Assembly (NCBI GenBank): GCA_002305925.1
Contig: DBRL01000011.1
Coordinates: 53,365 to 84,862 of the forward strand
Length of the DNA: 31,498 nucleotides
Direction of reading: 5' to 3'
Source of the DNA: Candidatus Peregrinibacteria bacterium UBA1369
GTDB taxonomy: Bacteria; Patescibacteriota; Gracilibacteria; UBA1369
The notes beneath the pieces are model-generated. The model was not told where the DNA came from, made no database searches, and worked only from the letters and a program-made list of their open reading frames with translations. The position numbers were made by a program, and so were the translations under genes. Positions 6,166-13,488 of the stretch are shown piece by piece. Every line of letters starts with the position of its first letter. Positions within the stretch are counted from its first letter, which is position 1.

Positions 6166-6233
6166 ATTTTACCACTTTTTATCCTCCTTGCCAAGCCCCT
6201 GGGTTTGGCGGCGGGAGGCTTTTTGCATATGCT
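6166..6233. promoter_or_regulatory. Divergent promoter pair built around an inverted repeat
   Basis: Minus strand: TTGGCA (6194-6189), 17 nt, then TAAAAT (6171-6166), preceded by TGG, for the 6137 gene. Plus strand: TTGGCG (6205-6210), 17 nt, then TATGCT (6228-6233), for ychF at 6257. The two -35 boxes lie in the two arms of one GC-rich hairpin (6183-6219: GCCAAGCC/GGTTTGGC inside CCTCC/GGGAGG). Five T follow on the plus strand, so the same DNA also looks like a terminator. An operator, a terminator or coincidence are all possible. Confidence 0.45.
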
Positions 6234-6256
6234 GGGCCTGTCATAATTTTTTTGAG

Positions 6257-7345
6257 ATGAAAATCGGTATAGTCGGCCTGCCCAATGTGGGCAAATCAAC
6301 ACTTTTCAACGCCCTGACCAAATCGGCCAGCGCCATGGCCGCCAACTATCCTTTCTGTACCATTGACCCCAATGTGGGGGTGGTGGAGGTGCCGGATCCG
6401 CGCATGGAAAAGCTGGCGGAACTGGTTAAACCGGAGCGAATTGTGCCGGCGGTGGTGGAATTCGTCGATATTGCCGGACTGGTCAAGGGCGCCTCGGAAG
6501 GTGAAGGCCTGGGCAACCAGTTTCTGGCCCATATTCGCGAATGTGATGCCATCGGGCAGGTGCTGCGGCTGTTTCAGGACGACAATGTGATACACGTGCA
6601 CGGCGGAGTGGATGCAAGGCGGGATCTGGAAATTATCGATACCGAACTGATCCTGGCCGACTTGCAGACTTTGCAAAAACGCCTGGGCAAGGCCAAAAAC
6701 GATGCCAAATCCGGCGACAAAGCGCGGGTCGTCTATGCCCAATTGCTGGAGAGGCTCGAGGCGGAACTGCAGTCCGGCAAGAAAGCTATCGACCTGCAGC
6801 TGACCGACGAGGAACTGGAAATGACCCGGGACCTCCATTTGCTCACGGCAAAGCCATTTCTCTACATACTGAACATCGCCGAGCAGGACCTGAAAACGAT
6901 AATTGTGGAGCAGATCCGCAAGGACATGGGTTTGCCGGAAGGAGCCAAACTGATCCCCATTTCCGCGCGGGTGGAGGAGGAGCTGGTCAATTTTACCGAG
7001 GAGGAGGCGCGGGACCTGCTGGACCAGCTGGGTATCAGGGAAAGCGGCCTCAACGCGCTGATCCACGCGGCCTACGACACACTGGGGCTGATGACTTATT
7101 TCACGGCGGGCCCGAAAGAAGTGCGGGCCTGGACAATACACAAAGGGGACACTGCGCCGCGAGCCGCCGGCGTGATACATACGGATTTTGAGAAAAAGTT
7201 TATTCGCGCGGAGGTGATCGGCTATGAGGATTATGTGGGGGCCGGCGGTGAAAGTGGGGCGCGGGAAAAAGGCCTGCTGCGTGTGGAAGGCAAGGAATAC
7301 GTGGTCCGTGATGGTGACGTAATGCATTTCCGCCATTCGGCCTGA
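6257..7345 (+). CDS. ychF: Obg-like ATPase/GTPase YchF
   Basis: This is a universally conserved P-loop NTPase of the OLA1/YchF group, known to bind ribosomes and to prefer ATP. The start MKIGIVGLPNVGKSTLF gives G1 at residues 7-14. The switch/G3 region reads VDIAGLVKGASEGEGLGN. The usual G4 NKxD is replaced by NIAE (in LYILNIAEQDL), matching the NxxE form that gives this family its ATP preference. A coiled-coil insertion follows G3, and the C-terminus is a TGS-like domain (TYFTAGPKEVRAW ... EGKEYVVRDGDVMHFR). From ATG 6257 the length is 362 residues, as in other YchF proteins. An upstream in-frame ATG at 6188 would add an unrelated segment overlapping the promoter hairpin and is rejected. It is transcribed alone and faces the RSH gene tail to tail with an 18-nt gap. 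Confidence 0.96.
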   Translation: MKIGIVGLPNVGKSTLFNALTKSASAMAANYPFCTIDPNVGVVEVPDPRMEKLAELVKPERIVPAVVEFVDIAGLVKGASEGEGLGNQFLAHIRECDAIGQVLRLFQDDNVIHVHGGVDARRDLEIIDTELILADLQTLQKRLGKAKNDAKSGDKARVVYAQLLERLEAELQSGKKAIDLQLTDEELEMTRDLHLLTAKPFLYILNIAEQDLKTIIVEQIRKDMGLPEGAKLIPISARVEEELVNFTEEEARDLLDQLGIRESGLNALIHAAYDTLGLMTYFTAGPKEVRAWTIHKGDTAPRAAGVIHTDFEKKFIRAEVIGYEDYVGAGGESGAREKGLLRVEGKEYVVRDGDVMHFRHSA

Positions 7346-7363
7346 TCGGTCTGACTGAAACGG

Positions 7364-9781
7364 CTATTGATTTTTGTCCCGATAATAGATGTATTGGCCG
7401 GTTAAATAGGCGAAAATCAGGATGACGCTGGCCAACACCCAGGCCCAGTCGAAATTGAGTTTATATAGATAAATTTCCATAAAGACGGTTAGTAAGGCAA
7501 AGAAACTGAGCAGATAGGCCAATTGCCAGAGACGGCTGCCCTCACGGTATTCCGGAAAGCTGTTTTCGCTGTATGTTTTGAGTGAAAAAATGAGTGAGAA
7601 GAGAATGAACAATCCGGCGAAGAGTACGGTATTGGCTACCAGACGCACCTCTTCCGGCCCAGCCTGCCATACCGAAGTGATGTAATAGAGTGCCAGCGGA
7701 TGCACCGCCCAAAAAGCAAAGGTTAAAAAGCCACCCAGCAGGACGAATATTTTTTTGGAAAAAAAGAGCCGTCGAACTTCTTCAACTCCGGGAACACTTT
7801 CCAATTCGCGGCAGATATTGGAGATGTCACTGTAACCGCGGACCAGCATATTGGCGCGATAGACAATTTTGTTATTAAGAAAGTCATATCTGGTGTCGCC
7901 GGAAATCAGGAAAAAAGAATCTTTTCGCTTCTGCAAGGCATTGGCCAATTCGCTAAAATTGACAGTGGAATCACAAGTCACGCGGATGGAGAGTTTGGTC
8001 AATTTTTGCCGCGGCAACATGCCGACTTCCGCCTCCTGCAAATCCGGTTTGTTGCGGCTCTGCTCGTTGATTTGTCCGATCAGTTCAAGCGTGGAAATTG
8101 TACCTTCCGCTATCAGAACGAGCAGGTTTTCCGTGGTCTGAATATTGAGCGAGGGATAGTTCTGGGCAATGCGCTGGATTTTCCACTTGGGCAGATTGCT
8201 GACCAGACCAAGTCCGGCCCGGTCATATTCTTTCTGGAGCATTCTCCGGCCGACCAGCATTTTGGAAGTGGCGCTCTCCTTTTTGAAATAATCACGCATA
8301 GACTTGCGGGCCTGTGGTGTCTTGGCGAAGCCCAACCACTCGTAACTGGGTCCCTTGGGATAGTCGGTGGTGATGATTCGAACGACATCGCCCTTGCTCA
8401 ACTGATAATCCAGCGGGAAATTGTTGCCGTTGACTACGGCGCGGATGGCCCGATGCCCCACCTCGGTATGGATACAATAGGCGAAATCGATGCAGGTGGC
8501 ACTGACCGGCAGATCAAAAGACATGCCTTTCGGCGTGAACACATTGATACGGTCCTGAAAGACGTAGTTTTTCAATTCATCGAAGTATTTGGATTCCTGA
8601 TTCTGCTCACGATGAATTTGGATGGCGTCCTCGACCCAATGGGAGCGCGGGTCCTCGCTGCCGAAGAGCTTTCTTTTGTGGGAATCGGGACTGAAATAAC
8701 TGGCGGCAATGCCATACTGGGCTTCGAAGTGCATCTGGTTGGTACGGATGCAGTACTTGGTATTGATACCCTTGTGGCCAAAAACAGTGGTGTGGAGACT
8801 TTGATAGCCGTTGGCCTTGGGCAGAGAAACATAATCCTTGATTTTGCCGGGCTGGGGTTTGTAGAGACTGTGAATGATGCCCAGGGCCTCGTAACAACCT
8901 GACACATCATTGACAATTACATTGATCAGGAAAGTCACTTCCAAATCCTCTATTTCACGACCAGCACGTTTGAGACGGTTGTAGGTGCGGTAAAGATTTT
9001 CCTGGTAGGCGTAGACGATGGCATCGATCTGGTTTTTTTTGAGGGCTTTTTCCGTTTCGACGATCATTTTTTCCTGGTCGGCAAGATGCTTCTCACGCGC
9101 CTCCTGCACCTTGGCGCGCAATTTGGCGTAGTCCTGGGGAAATAGATTAATGAAACAAAGATCTTCCAGCTCGGCCTGCAGTTCCTTGATGCCAAGCAGG
9201 CTGGCGATGGGGGTAAAAATTTCCAGAGTTTCACGGGCCTTGCGCAGACGTTTTTCCGGCACGTCCATATATTCGAGCGTGCGCATGTTGTGGAGGCGGT
9301 CGGCCAACTTGATCAGCATGGTGCGGAGATCTTCCGCCACATGGATGAAGAGGCGTTTCATACTTTCCACCTCACGTTGCTGCATGTCATGACGATAATG
9401 CACTTTGGACAGCTTGGTAATGCCTTCCACCATATAGGCCACCTGTTTGCCGAAACGTTTTTCGATCTCTTCGAGGCTGTGGCTGGTATCCTCCGGCACA
9501 TCGTGTAACAGCGAGGCAATCAGTGTGGTTTCATCGGCATGGATGGTGGTGAGTATTTTGGCCGTCTCAAAGGGATGGACGATGTAGGGCAAGCCCTGCT
9601 GCTTGCGCACCTGCCCCTCATGGGCCAGAGCGGCAAATTCAAAAGCCTCGCGAAATTTTTGTTCGTTGAAATCGGGATTATACCCCTTGACCGTCGCTAT
9701 CAACCCCTCCAGGTCAACCTGGTAATTTTTGTGCAGAGAATCGAGCAGATCCCGTGTATGGTGGGGATGCGTACTTCTCAT
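7364..9781 (-). CDS. RelA/SpoT homologue: intact hydrolase, degenerate synthetase, C-terminal membrane domain
   Basis: The family makes and/or degrades (p)ppGpp. The HD hydrolase domain (about 45-175) keeps all metal and catalytic residues: H54, H93-D94, E97-D98, D161 and N165 (LADRLHNMRTL). The synthetase-like domain (about 245-365) keeps the scaffold (LGIIHSLYKP, KDYVSLPKANGYQSLHTT). In an ungapped comparison with E. coli SpoT, however, the RxK pair is Y259/E261, the catalytic Asp is V282, the following Arg is N287, and the Glu of the ExxIRT-type motif is K342. Synthesis should therefore be lost. A TGS domain (411-472) and an ACT-like region (about 595-672) follow. Unusually, the last 128 residues hold four membrane helices (about 678-700, 712-733, 750-770, 777-799). 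The length is 805 residues against about 700-740 for typical long RSH proteins. Two promoters lie upstream (9821-9849, 9891-9918). Confidence 0.92.
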   Translation of the reverse strand: MRSTHPHHTRDLLDSLHKNYQVDLEGLIATVKGYNPDFNEQKFREAFEFAALAHEGQVRKQQGLPYIVHPFETAKILTTIHADETTLIASLLHDVPEDTSHSLEEIEKRFGKQVAYMVEGITKLSKVHYRHDMQQREVESMKRLFIHVAEDLRTMLIKLADRLHNMRTLEYMDVPEKRLRKARETLEIFTPIASLLGIKELQAELEDLCFINLFPQDYAKLRAKVQEAREKHLADQEKMIVETEKALKKNQIDAIVYAYQENLYRTYNRLKRAGREIEDLEVTFLINVIVNDVSGCYEALGIIHSLYKPQPGKIKDYVSLPKANGYQSLHTTVFGHKGINTKYCIRTNQMHFEAQYGIAASYFSPDSHKRKLFGSEDPRSHWVEDAIQIHREQNQESKYFDELKNYVFQDRINVFTPKGMSFDLPVSATCIDFAYCIHTEVGHRAIRAVVNGNNFPLDYQLSKGDVVRIITTDYPKGPSYEWLGFAKTPQARKSMRDYFKKESATSKMLVGRRMLQKEYDRAGLGLVSNLPKWKIQRIAQNYPSLNIQTTENLLVLIAEGTISTLELIGQINEQSRNKPDLQEAEVGMLPRQKLTKLSIRVTCDSTVNFSELANALQKRKDSFFLISGDTRYDFLNNKIVYRANMLVRGYSDISNICRELESVPGVEEVRRLFFSKKIFVLLGGFLTFAFWAVHPLALYYITSVWQAGPEEVRLVANTVLFAGLFILFSLIFSLKTYSENSFPEYREGSRLWQLAYLLSFFALLTVFMEIYLYKLNFDWAWVLASVILIFAYLTGQYIYYRDKNQ

Positions 9782-9820
9782 CAGGTGGGTAAATTATCGG
9801 AGGGGATTTTGATGTAAGTT

Positions 9821-9849
9821 ATTTTAACATCAGTGCTGTCTTTTGCCAA
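9821..9849 (-). promoter_or_regulatory. Proximal promoter of the RSH gene
   Basis: On the minus strand TTGGCA (9849-9844) is followed after 17 nt by TAAAAT (9826-9821), with an extended -10 TGT directly before it. Predicted transcription starts near 9814, about 33 nt before the ATG at 9781. Confidence 0.6.
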
Positions 9850-9890
9850 ATGAACTGTGACCTAATTGTCTGCCCAATTCCTCTGACTTA

Positions 9891-9918
9891 ATTATAACAT
9901 TAATTTCATTGTTGTCAC
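9891..9918 (-). promoter_or_regulatory. Distal promoter of the RSH gene, overlapping the mnmA stop
   Basis: GTGACA (9918-9913), 16 nt, then TATAAT (9896-9891), with TGT before the -10 box. It would give an RSH transcript with a leader of about 100 nt. It overlaps the end of mnmA, so RSH would be transcribed independently of the operon upstream. Confidence 0.45.
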
Positions 9919-11099
9919 ATTGAATGTCCGGATTCTATTGTGCCGCAGCCCAGGCAAACGGAGCCGGAATAAAAGACCGCAAACTGCCCAGGGGCAAAGC
10001 CCTGATCGCAGCCGGTAATATGCACCTCGCCCCGCTGCCCAGGCAACAAATTCAGGGTGGCGGGGTAGGAATGGGGGCCGTGACGGACTTTGACCTGCAG
10101 AGTGGAGAGCTCTGCCGCCCCGGGAGAAGCAGTGATCCAATGCAGTTCCCCCACCGTGAAAGTGTCACGAATCTGTTCGGCAGAGCGGTAGGTTCGTGAA
10201 ATATAGACCAGATTTTTGTCTACATCCTTGGCCACCACAAACCAGGGGCCGCCGGACAGCTCAATCCCCTTGCGCTGGCCAATGGTGAAAAACCAGTAGC
10301 CCCGGTGTTGGCCGACTTTTGTGCCGCTGTCGATGTCAATAAAATCACCGGGCTTTTCCCCCAAATGATAGCGGACGAAGTCATTGTATTTGATTTTACC
10401 CAAAAAGCAGATCCCCTGGCTGTCGCGACGGTTTTTGTTGGGCAGTGCGAAATCCTCCGCCAACTGCCGCACTTCGCTTTTCAGATAGGAGCCGAGCGGG
10501 AAAATAGCCTTTTCCAGCTGTTGATTGTTTAAATGCGCCAGAAAATAGGTCTGGTCTTTCCAGGTATCTTTGGCGCGGGAGAGATATTGTTTACCGTCCA
10601 GGACGGTCTTTTCGGCGTAATGGCCACTGGCCACCGCATCAAAGCCGTCTCCGATCACTTCATAAAATTTGCCGAATTTGACTTTGGAATTGCAGAGCAG
10701 GTCGCTGTTTGGGGTGCGGCCGGCGCGTATTTCGCGCAGAGCGTAGGCCACGACTTGGCGGTGATATTCCTGTTGCAGGTTGACGATTTGCAGCGGGATG
10801 GCGCCGGCCGCACATATTTCCCGCAGATAGGACAGATCTTCCTCCCATGGGCAGTTGCCCAGGAAAGAAAGCTCGTCCTCCAGCCATATTTTCAGATAAA
10901 AAGCTGTCACCTCGTGACCTTCCCGCTGAAGCAGTTTCAGCGCCACCGAACTGTCTACCCCGCCCGAGGCGAGAACGGCTATTTTCAGGACTTTTTGATT
11001 AGGACAGAGGCAGTTTGAACCAGACCGTTCATTTTTGTCAAATGCGGTGATTGTTTTTAACTGTGCCGTATAATTATTTGACCGGCGTAGCCAACACAA
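9915..11099 (-). CDS. mnmA: tRNA-specific 2-thiouridylase MnmA
   Basis: MnmA adenylates and thiolates U34 of tRNAs for Lys, Glu and Gln, taking persulfide sulfur from a carrier. The PP-loop ASGGVDSSVA spans residues 44-53. The catalytic cysteine pair is C136 (in GRTPNSDLLCNSKVKF) and C231 (in DSQGICFLG). The tRNA-binding and C-terminal beta-barrel regions are present (GYWFFTIGQRKG; end LGCGTIESG). Family members usually begin 5-10 residues before the PP-loop. The only standard start in frame is the ATG at 11099, which adds about 35 unrelated residues and overlaps the sortase gene by 26 bases. Translation may instead begin at a non-ATG codon near 10985 (for example the CTG of VLKIAV). It is the last gene of the run 12761-9915. 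Confidence 0.92.
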   Translation of the reverse strand: MCWLRRSNNYTAQLKTITAFDKNERSGSNCLCPNQKVLKIAVLASGGVDSSVALKLLQREGHEVTAFYLKIWLEDELSFLGNCPWEEDLSYLREICAAGAIPLQIVNLQQEYHRQVVAYALREIRAGRTPNSDLLCNSKVKFGKFYEVIGDGFDAVASGHYAEKTVLDGKQYLSRAKDTWKDQTYFLAHLNNQQLEKAIFPLGSYLKSEVRQLAEDFALPNKNRRDSQGICFLGKIKYNDFVRYHLGEKPGDFIDIDSGTKVGQHRGYWFFTIGQRKGIELSGGPWFVVAKDVDKNLVYISRTYRSAEQIRDTFTVGELHWITASPGAAELSTLQVKVRHGPHSYPATLNLLPGQRGEVHITGCDQGFAPGQFAVFYSGSVCLGCGTIESGHSM

Positions 11100-12099
11100 C
11101 CAGGCGTTTCAGATTGGTGCCCACCGGCGTACAGGTGATCAGCGTCAGTCGGTCCTCGCCCTTTTGGGTCAGGACCTCCACCTGATCGGGCATCACCACC
11201 TGCTTGTCGTAGATCTGGTATTCGTAGGCGGTCTGGTCACGGTAGACAATGACGCGGTCTCCCACGCTGACCTGATGCAACAGGGCAAAAACGTCCTTGA
11301 AGCGGCCCGGATCCCAGGGGAAATAGGAACTGTGCCCTGTAATCACCACATTTCCCTTGTCGCCGGGCAAAGCCGTACCGGGGAAATGTACCACGCCAAA
11401 GCGCAGGGCTTCCTGGATCTGGTTTTCCAGCGCGGCCCAATCGCGCCGCAGCAGCTTATCGGTCGGCACACGGACAATCGGGACATTCTGACCGATGCGC
11501 GGAATGACGATGCGGTCGTCGGGCGGGGCGACGGCCAGGGATAGCTCCGGGATCTGTTTCTTTGCTGCCTGGCTGCCGGCGACGATGGGCAGGGGCTGCT
11601 GTCCCTCCGCCGAGGCGTTGCGAATCTGTTCCAACTGCTGGGCCAGATAGGGATTGTTGTTAACCGTCCCGCGCAACTGGTCCAGTTTGCTGATTAAAAG
11701 ACGGCTGTAGGAATCAAAATTAATGGCAAAGAAAAGCAGCATGAATATCACCGCTGTCACAGCGACAAATTCCAGTCCGTTCCAGACGCGGCGCGCCAAA
11801 GTCGAGGCCGCGTTTTTTTTGTGACGCTCCGGGCGGGCAGCTCCAGGTGAAGCTTGGCCAGCGGTGGCGCCAACATGCCGCGCTGAAGAGTCGGCCCCGG
11901 CTGCCCGCCCATGGCCGCGGGGCTTGACGCCCGAAGCGGCCGAGGATGAAAAACGATTGCCGGTGGGGACAGAATGTCCGCCAATCTGAAAAGTAACCTC
12001 CCCAGATTCCACGGGTATCTTTCTGGTGGACGGCGAAGCTTTTGGAGTCTGATGCCCGCCGGCCTGGCCCCCTTTGTTTTCAAAGTGGTATTCGGGCAT
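11074..12099 (-). CDS. Sortase-family transpeptidase (probably class D/E type)
   Basis: Sortases cleave a C-terminal sorting signal on secreted proteins and attach them to the envelope. Residues 1-115 are polar and Ser/Gly/Arg/His-rich. One membrane helix (about 118-140, ending LLFFAINFDSYSR) puts the catalytic part outside. The sortase fold begins IVIPRIGQNVPIV. The catalytic His is in VVITGHSSY (near 256), the Cys in LTLITCTP (TLxTC, near 323) and the Arg in TNLKRLVV (near 331). The spacing and short C-terminus fit class D/E enzymes, but the class needs a profile search. It lies 11 nt after the 12761 gene and overlaps mnmA. A candidate substrate with an AKTG-type tail is the product of 1783-2904; the pairing is inference. 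Confidence 0.9.
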   Translation of the reverse strand: MPEYHFENKGGQAGGHQTPKASPSTRKIPVESGEVTFQIGGHSVPTGNRFSSSAASGVKPRGHGRAAGADSSARHVGATAGQASPGAARPERHKKNAASTLARRVWNGLEFVAVTAVIFMLLFFAINFDSYSRLLISKLDQLRGTVNNNPYLAQQLEQIRNASAEGQQPLPIVAGSQAAKKQIPELSLAVAPPDDRIVIPRIGQNVPIVRVPTDKLLRRDWAALENQIQEALRFGVVHFPGTALPGDKGNVVITGHSSYFPWDPGRFKDVFALLHQVSVGDRVIVYRDQTAYEYQIYDKQVVMPDQVEVLTQKGEDRLTLITCTPVGTNLKRLVVLATPVK

Positions 12100-12110
12100 G
12101 GAAAAACGGT

Positions 12111-12761
12111 TTAAATGTCACTGAGCTTGGCCAGCAGCGCCTCTTCGGCCTTCTTTTCCTCCTCATCACTCTTGGCCTCCGCCTCCTGGATGGCCTTGGC
12201 CTTTTCCTTGGATTCAAATTCCTTCCATTCCAGAAGGTGTTTTTCGTTAAGCCGGTTCAATTCTTCCTCATATTCCTTGTCCAATTCAGCCAGCTGCTGT
12301 TTTTCGGTGATGAGAATGTTTTTGAATTTTTCAATCTGCTCCGCCGTCATCACCGGAATAATCTGAAACCAATATTGCCGTTCCTGATCGTCCATAGACT
12401 CGGTGGCCTTGATCAGTTCAATAAGATCCGGATATTTGTCGCGGACCAGTTTGGGAATGGCAAATTTTTCTGGTGTGACGCGGCCCGTGCCACTGCTTTC
12501 CACGTCAGCCTCCAGATTGAAAGCTCTTTTGTTGAGAGGCTCGGCCGGCTGTCCGGATGCGGATGTGGCCGGGCTTGAAGAAGGCGTAACGGCGGGGGTG
12601 CTGTCCAAAATAATCGGAGTTGGTGTGGCCGAAGTGGCCGAACCCGCAGCGGATGCCCCTGTGGCAGCAGCTGCTGCGGCGGCAGCAGCGGGATCGACCT
12701 GGCCGCCGGCTGGGCTGGCCGGTTTGATTTGCAAATCACCGTTTTGATCGTTTGGCATCAT
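12111..12761 (-). CDS. Ala/Pro-rich protein with a helical C-terminal half, unknown function
   Basis: I do not recognise a named family. The 216-residue product has a low-complexity first third with a nine-alanine run and Ser/Thr/Pro-rich sequence (about 20-75). A short globular segment follows (PEKFAIPKLVRDKYPDLIELIK, about 98-120), then a helical module RQYWFQIIPVMTAEQIEKF (about 128-147). It ends in a long Glu/Lys-rich coiled coil. There is no signal peptide or membrane helix. The module before the coiled coil resembles the layout in the 4903-5304 protein. It is the first gene of the operon with sortase (11-nt gap) and mnmA, behind a near-consensus promoter. The function is unknown; linkage to the sortase may only reflect co-transcription. 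Confidence 0.75.
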   Translation of the reverse strand: MMPNDQNGDLQIKPASPAGGQVDPAAAAAAAAATGASAAGSATSATPTPIILDSTPAVTPSSSPATSASGQPAEPLNKRAFNLEADVESSGTGRVTPEKFAIPKLVRDKYPDLIELIKATESMDDQERQYWFQIIPVMTAEQIEKFKNILITEKQQLAELDKEYEEELNRLNEKHLLEWKEFESKEKAKAIQEAEAKSDEEEKKAEEALLAKLSDI

Positions 12762-12783
12762 GTTTTTACGTTGCTATCCGTAA

Positions 12784-12812
12784 ATTATAGCAATTTTAGC
12801 TGTTTTTGACAA
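12784..12812 (-). promoter_or_regulatory. Near-consensus promoter of the 12761-sortase-mnmA operon
   Basis: TTGTCA (12812-12807), 17 nt, then a perfect TATAAT (12789-12784), with TGC before it as an extended -10. The predicted start is about 16 nt upstream of the ATG at 12761, leaving almost no leader and no ribosome binding site. Confidence 0.7.
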
Positions 12813-12887
12813 TATGCCGATCAATTCTTTCTGGACGATGCAATGCCTGGAACCGGACTGCTTCTGCCGTCCGCACAAAGGCAAACT

Positions 12888-13358
12888 TTAGATGACAAAA
12901 ACATCTCCCTGCTGAGTTTCCAGACTTTCCTTGGTCAAACGGAGAGAATTGACGAGATTGAGGATCTGGTAGGAATCGCGGGCTCCCTGATCGTAAAGCT
13001 GCTTGATCTGGCGAATTTTGTGCAGAAGTACCAGGATATCGTAGTCGGCCTTGGCGCGGAGCTCGGGCGAGAGCCTCTGATAGACTTTATCATTGAGCAG
13101 GCTGGAGGGGGTAAAGAGCTTGATAGTACCATCCTCGACCTTGGCCATGACCTCCTCAAGAAAGGTCTTATCCTGCGGATCGGGTTTAAAAGTGCGTGGT
13201 TTGATGCGAATGGGGCGATTGAGCATCTGCTGAACTTTTGGGCTGGGATTTTCGGAAACTGACAATGAGCCTTCCAGATAGTCCCTGCGAATCTGCCAGA
13301 TTACTTTTTGCCCCTCGTTTTTGATTTCGAGCTCCTGTCCGTTTAATTCAACAATCAT
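12888..13358 (-). CDS. Small soluble protein of unknown function
   Basis: I do not recognise a family. The chosen ATG (complement of 13356-13358) gives 156 residues starting MIVELNGQELEIKNEGQKVIWQIRRDYLEG, a short beta-rich start. The rest is mixed helical, with KVQQMLNRPIRIKPR, a helix pair around ELRAKADYDILVLLHKIRQIKQLYDQG, and a short C-terminus. There are no signal or membrane segments. The same frame stays open further upstream to 13550, but that stretch is antisense to ligA and lies beyond a good extended -10 box (TGTTATCAT, 13396-13388). The shorter start is therefore preferred and gives a leader of about 23 nt. The gene is divergent from ligA and probably monocistronic. Confidence 0.75.
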   Translation of the reverse strand: MIVELNGQELEIKNEGQKVIWQIRRDYLEGSLSVSENPSPKVQQMLNRPIRIKPRTFKPDPQDKTFLEEVMAKVEDGTIKLFTPSSLLNDKVYQRLSPELRAKADYDILVLLHKIRQIKQLYDQGARDSYQILNLVNSLRLTKESLETQQGDVFVI

Positions 13359-13387
13359 TTTTGCAGGCTTAATTTGTTGTTGCCACC

Positions 13388-13396
13388 ATGATAACA
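13388..13396 (-). promoter_or_regulatory. Extended -10 promoter (TGTTATCAT) of the 13358 gene
   Basis: TG-T-TATCAT on the minus strand lies 30 nt before the ATG at 13358, with no clear -35 box. It belongs to the recurrent TGTTA-type -10 elements of this window. Confidence 0.45.
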
Positions 13397-13488
13397 TTTT
13401 TCTAATTTTGTGCGTAGTGGAAAGAGAGAACGAAAGTTGAAAGCGGCTGGCGTTTTGGTTAAAGTGACTTCGAAATATAGACATCAAC

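Noticed and set aside
6188..6256. Upstream ATG for ychF giving 23 extra residues
   Set aside because: YchF proteins start directly at MKIGIVGLPNVGKS; the extra segment lies in the promoter hairpin.
6296..7336. 346-residue open frame antisense to ychF
   Set aside because: A by-product of the codon composition of ychF; no domain, and ychF itself is certain.
8006..8902. 298-residue open frame antisense to the RSH gene
   Set aside because: Shadow frame of the RSH gene with no recognisable motif or start context.
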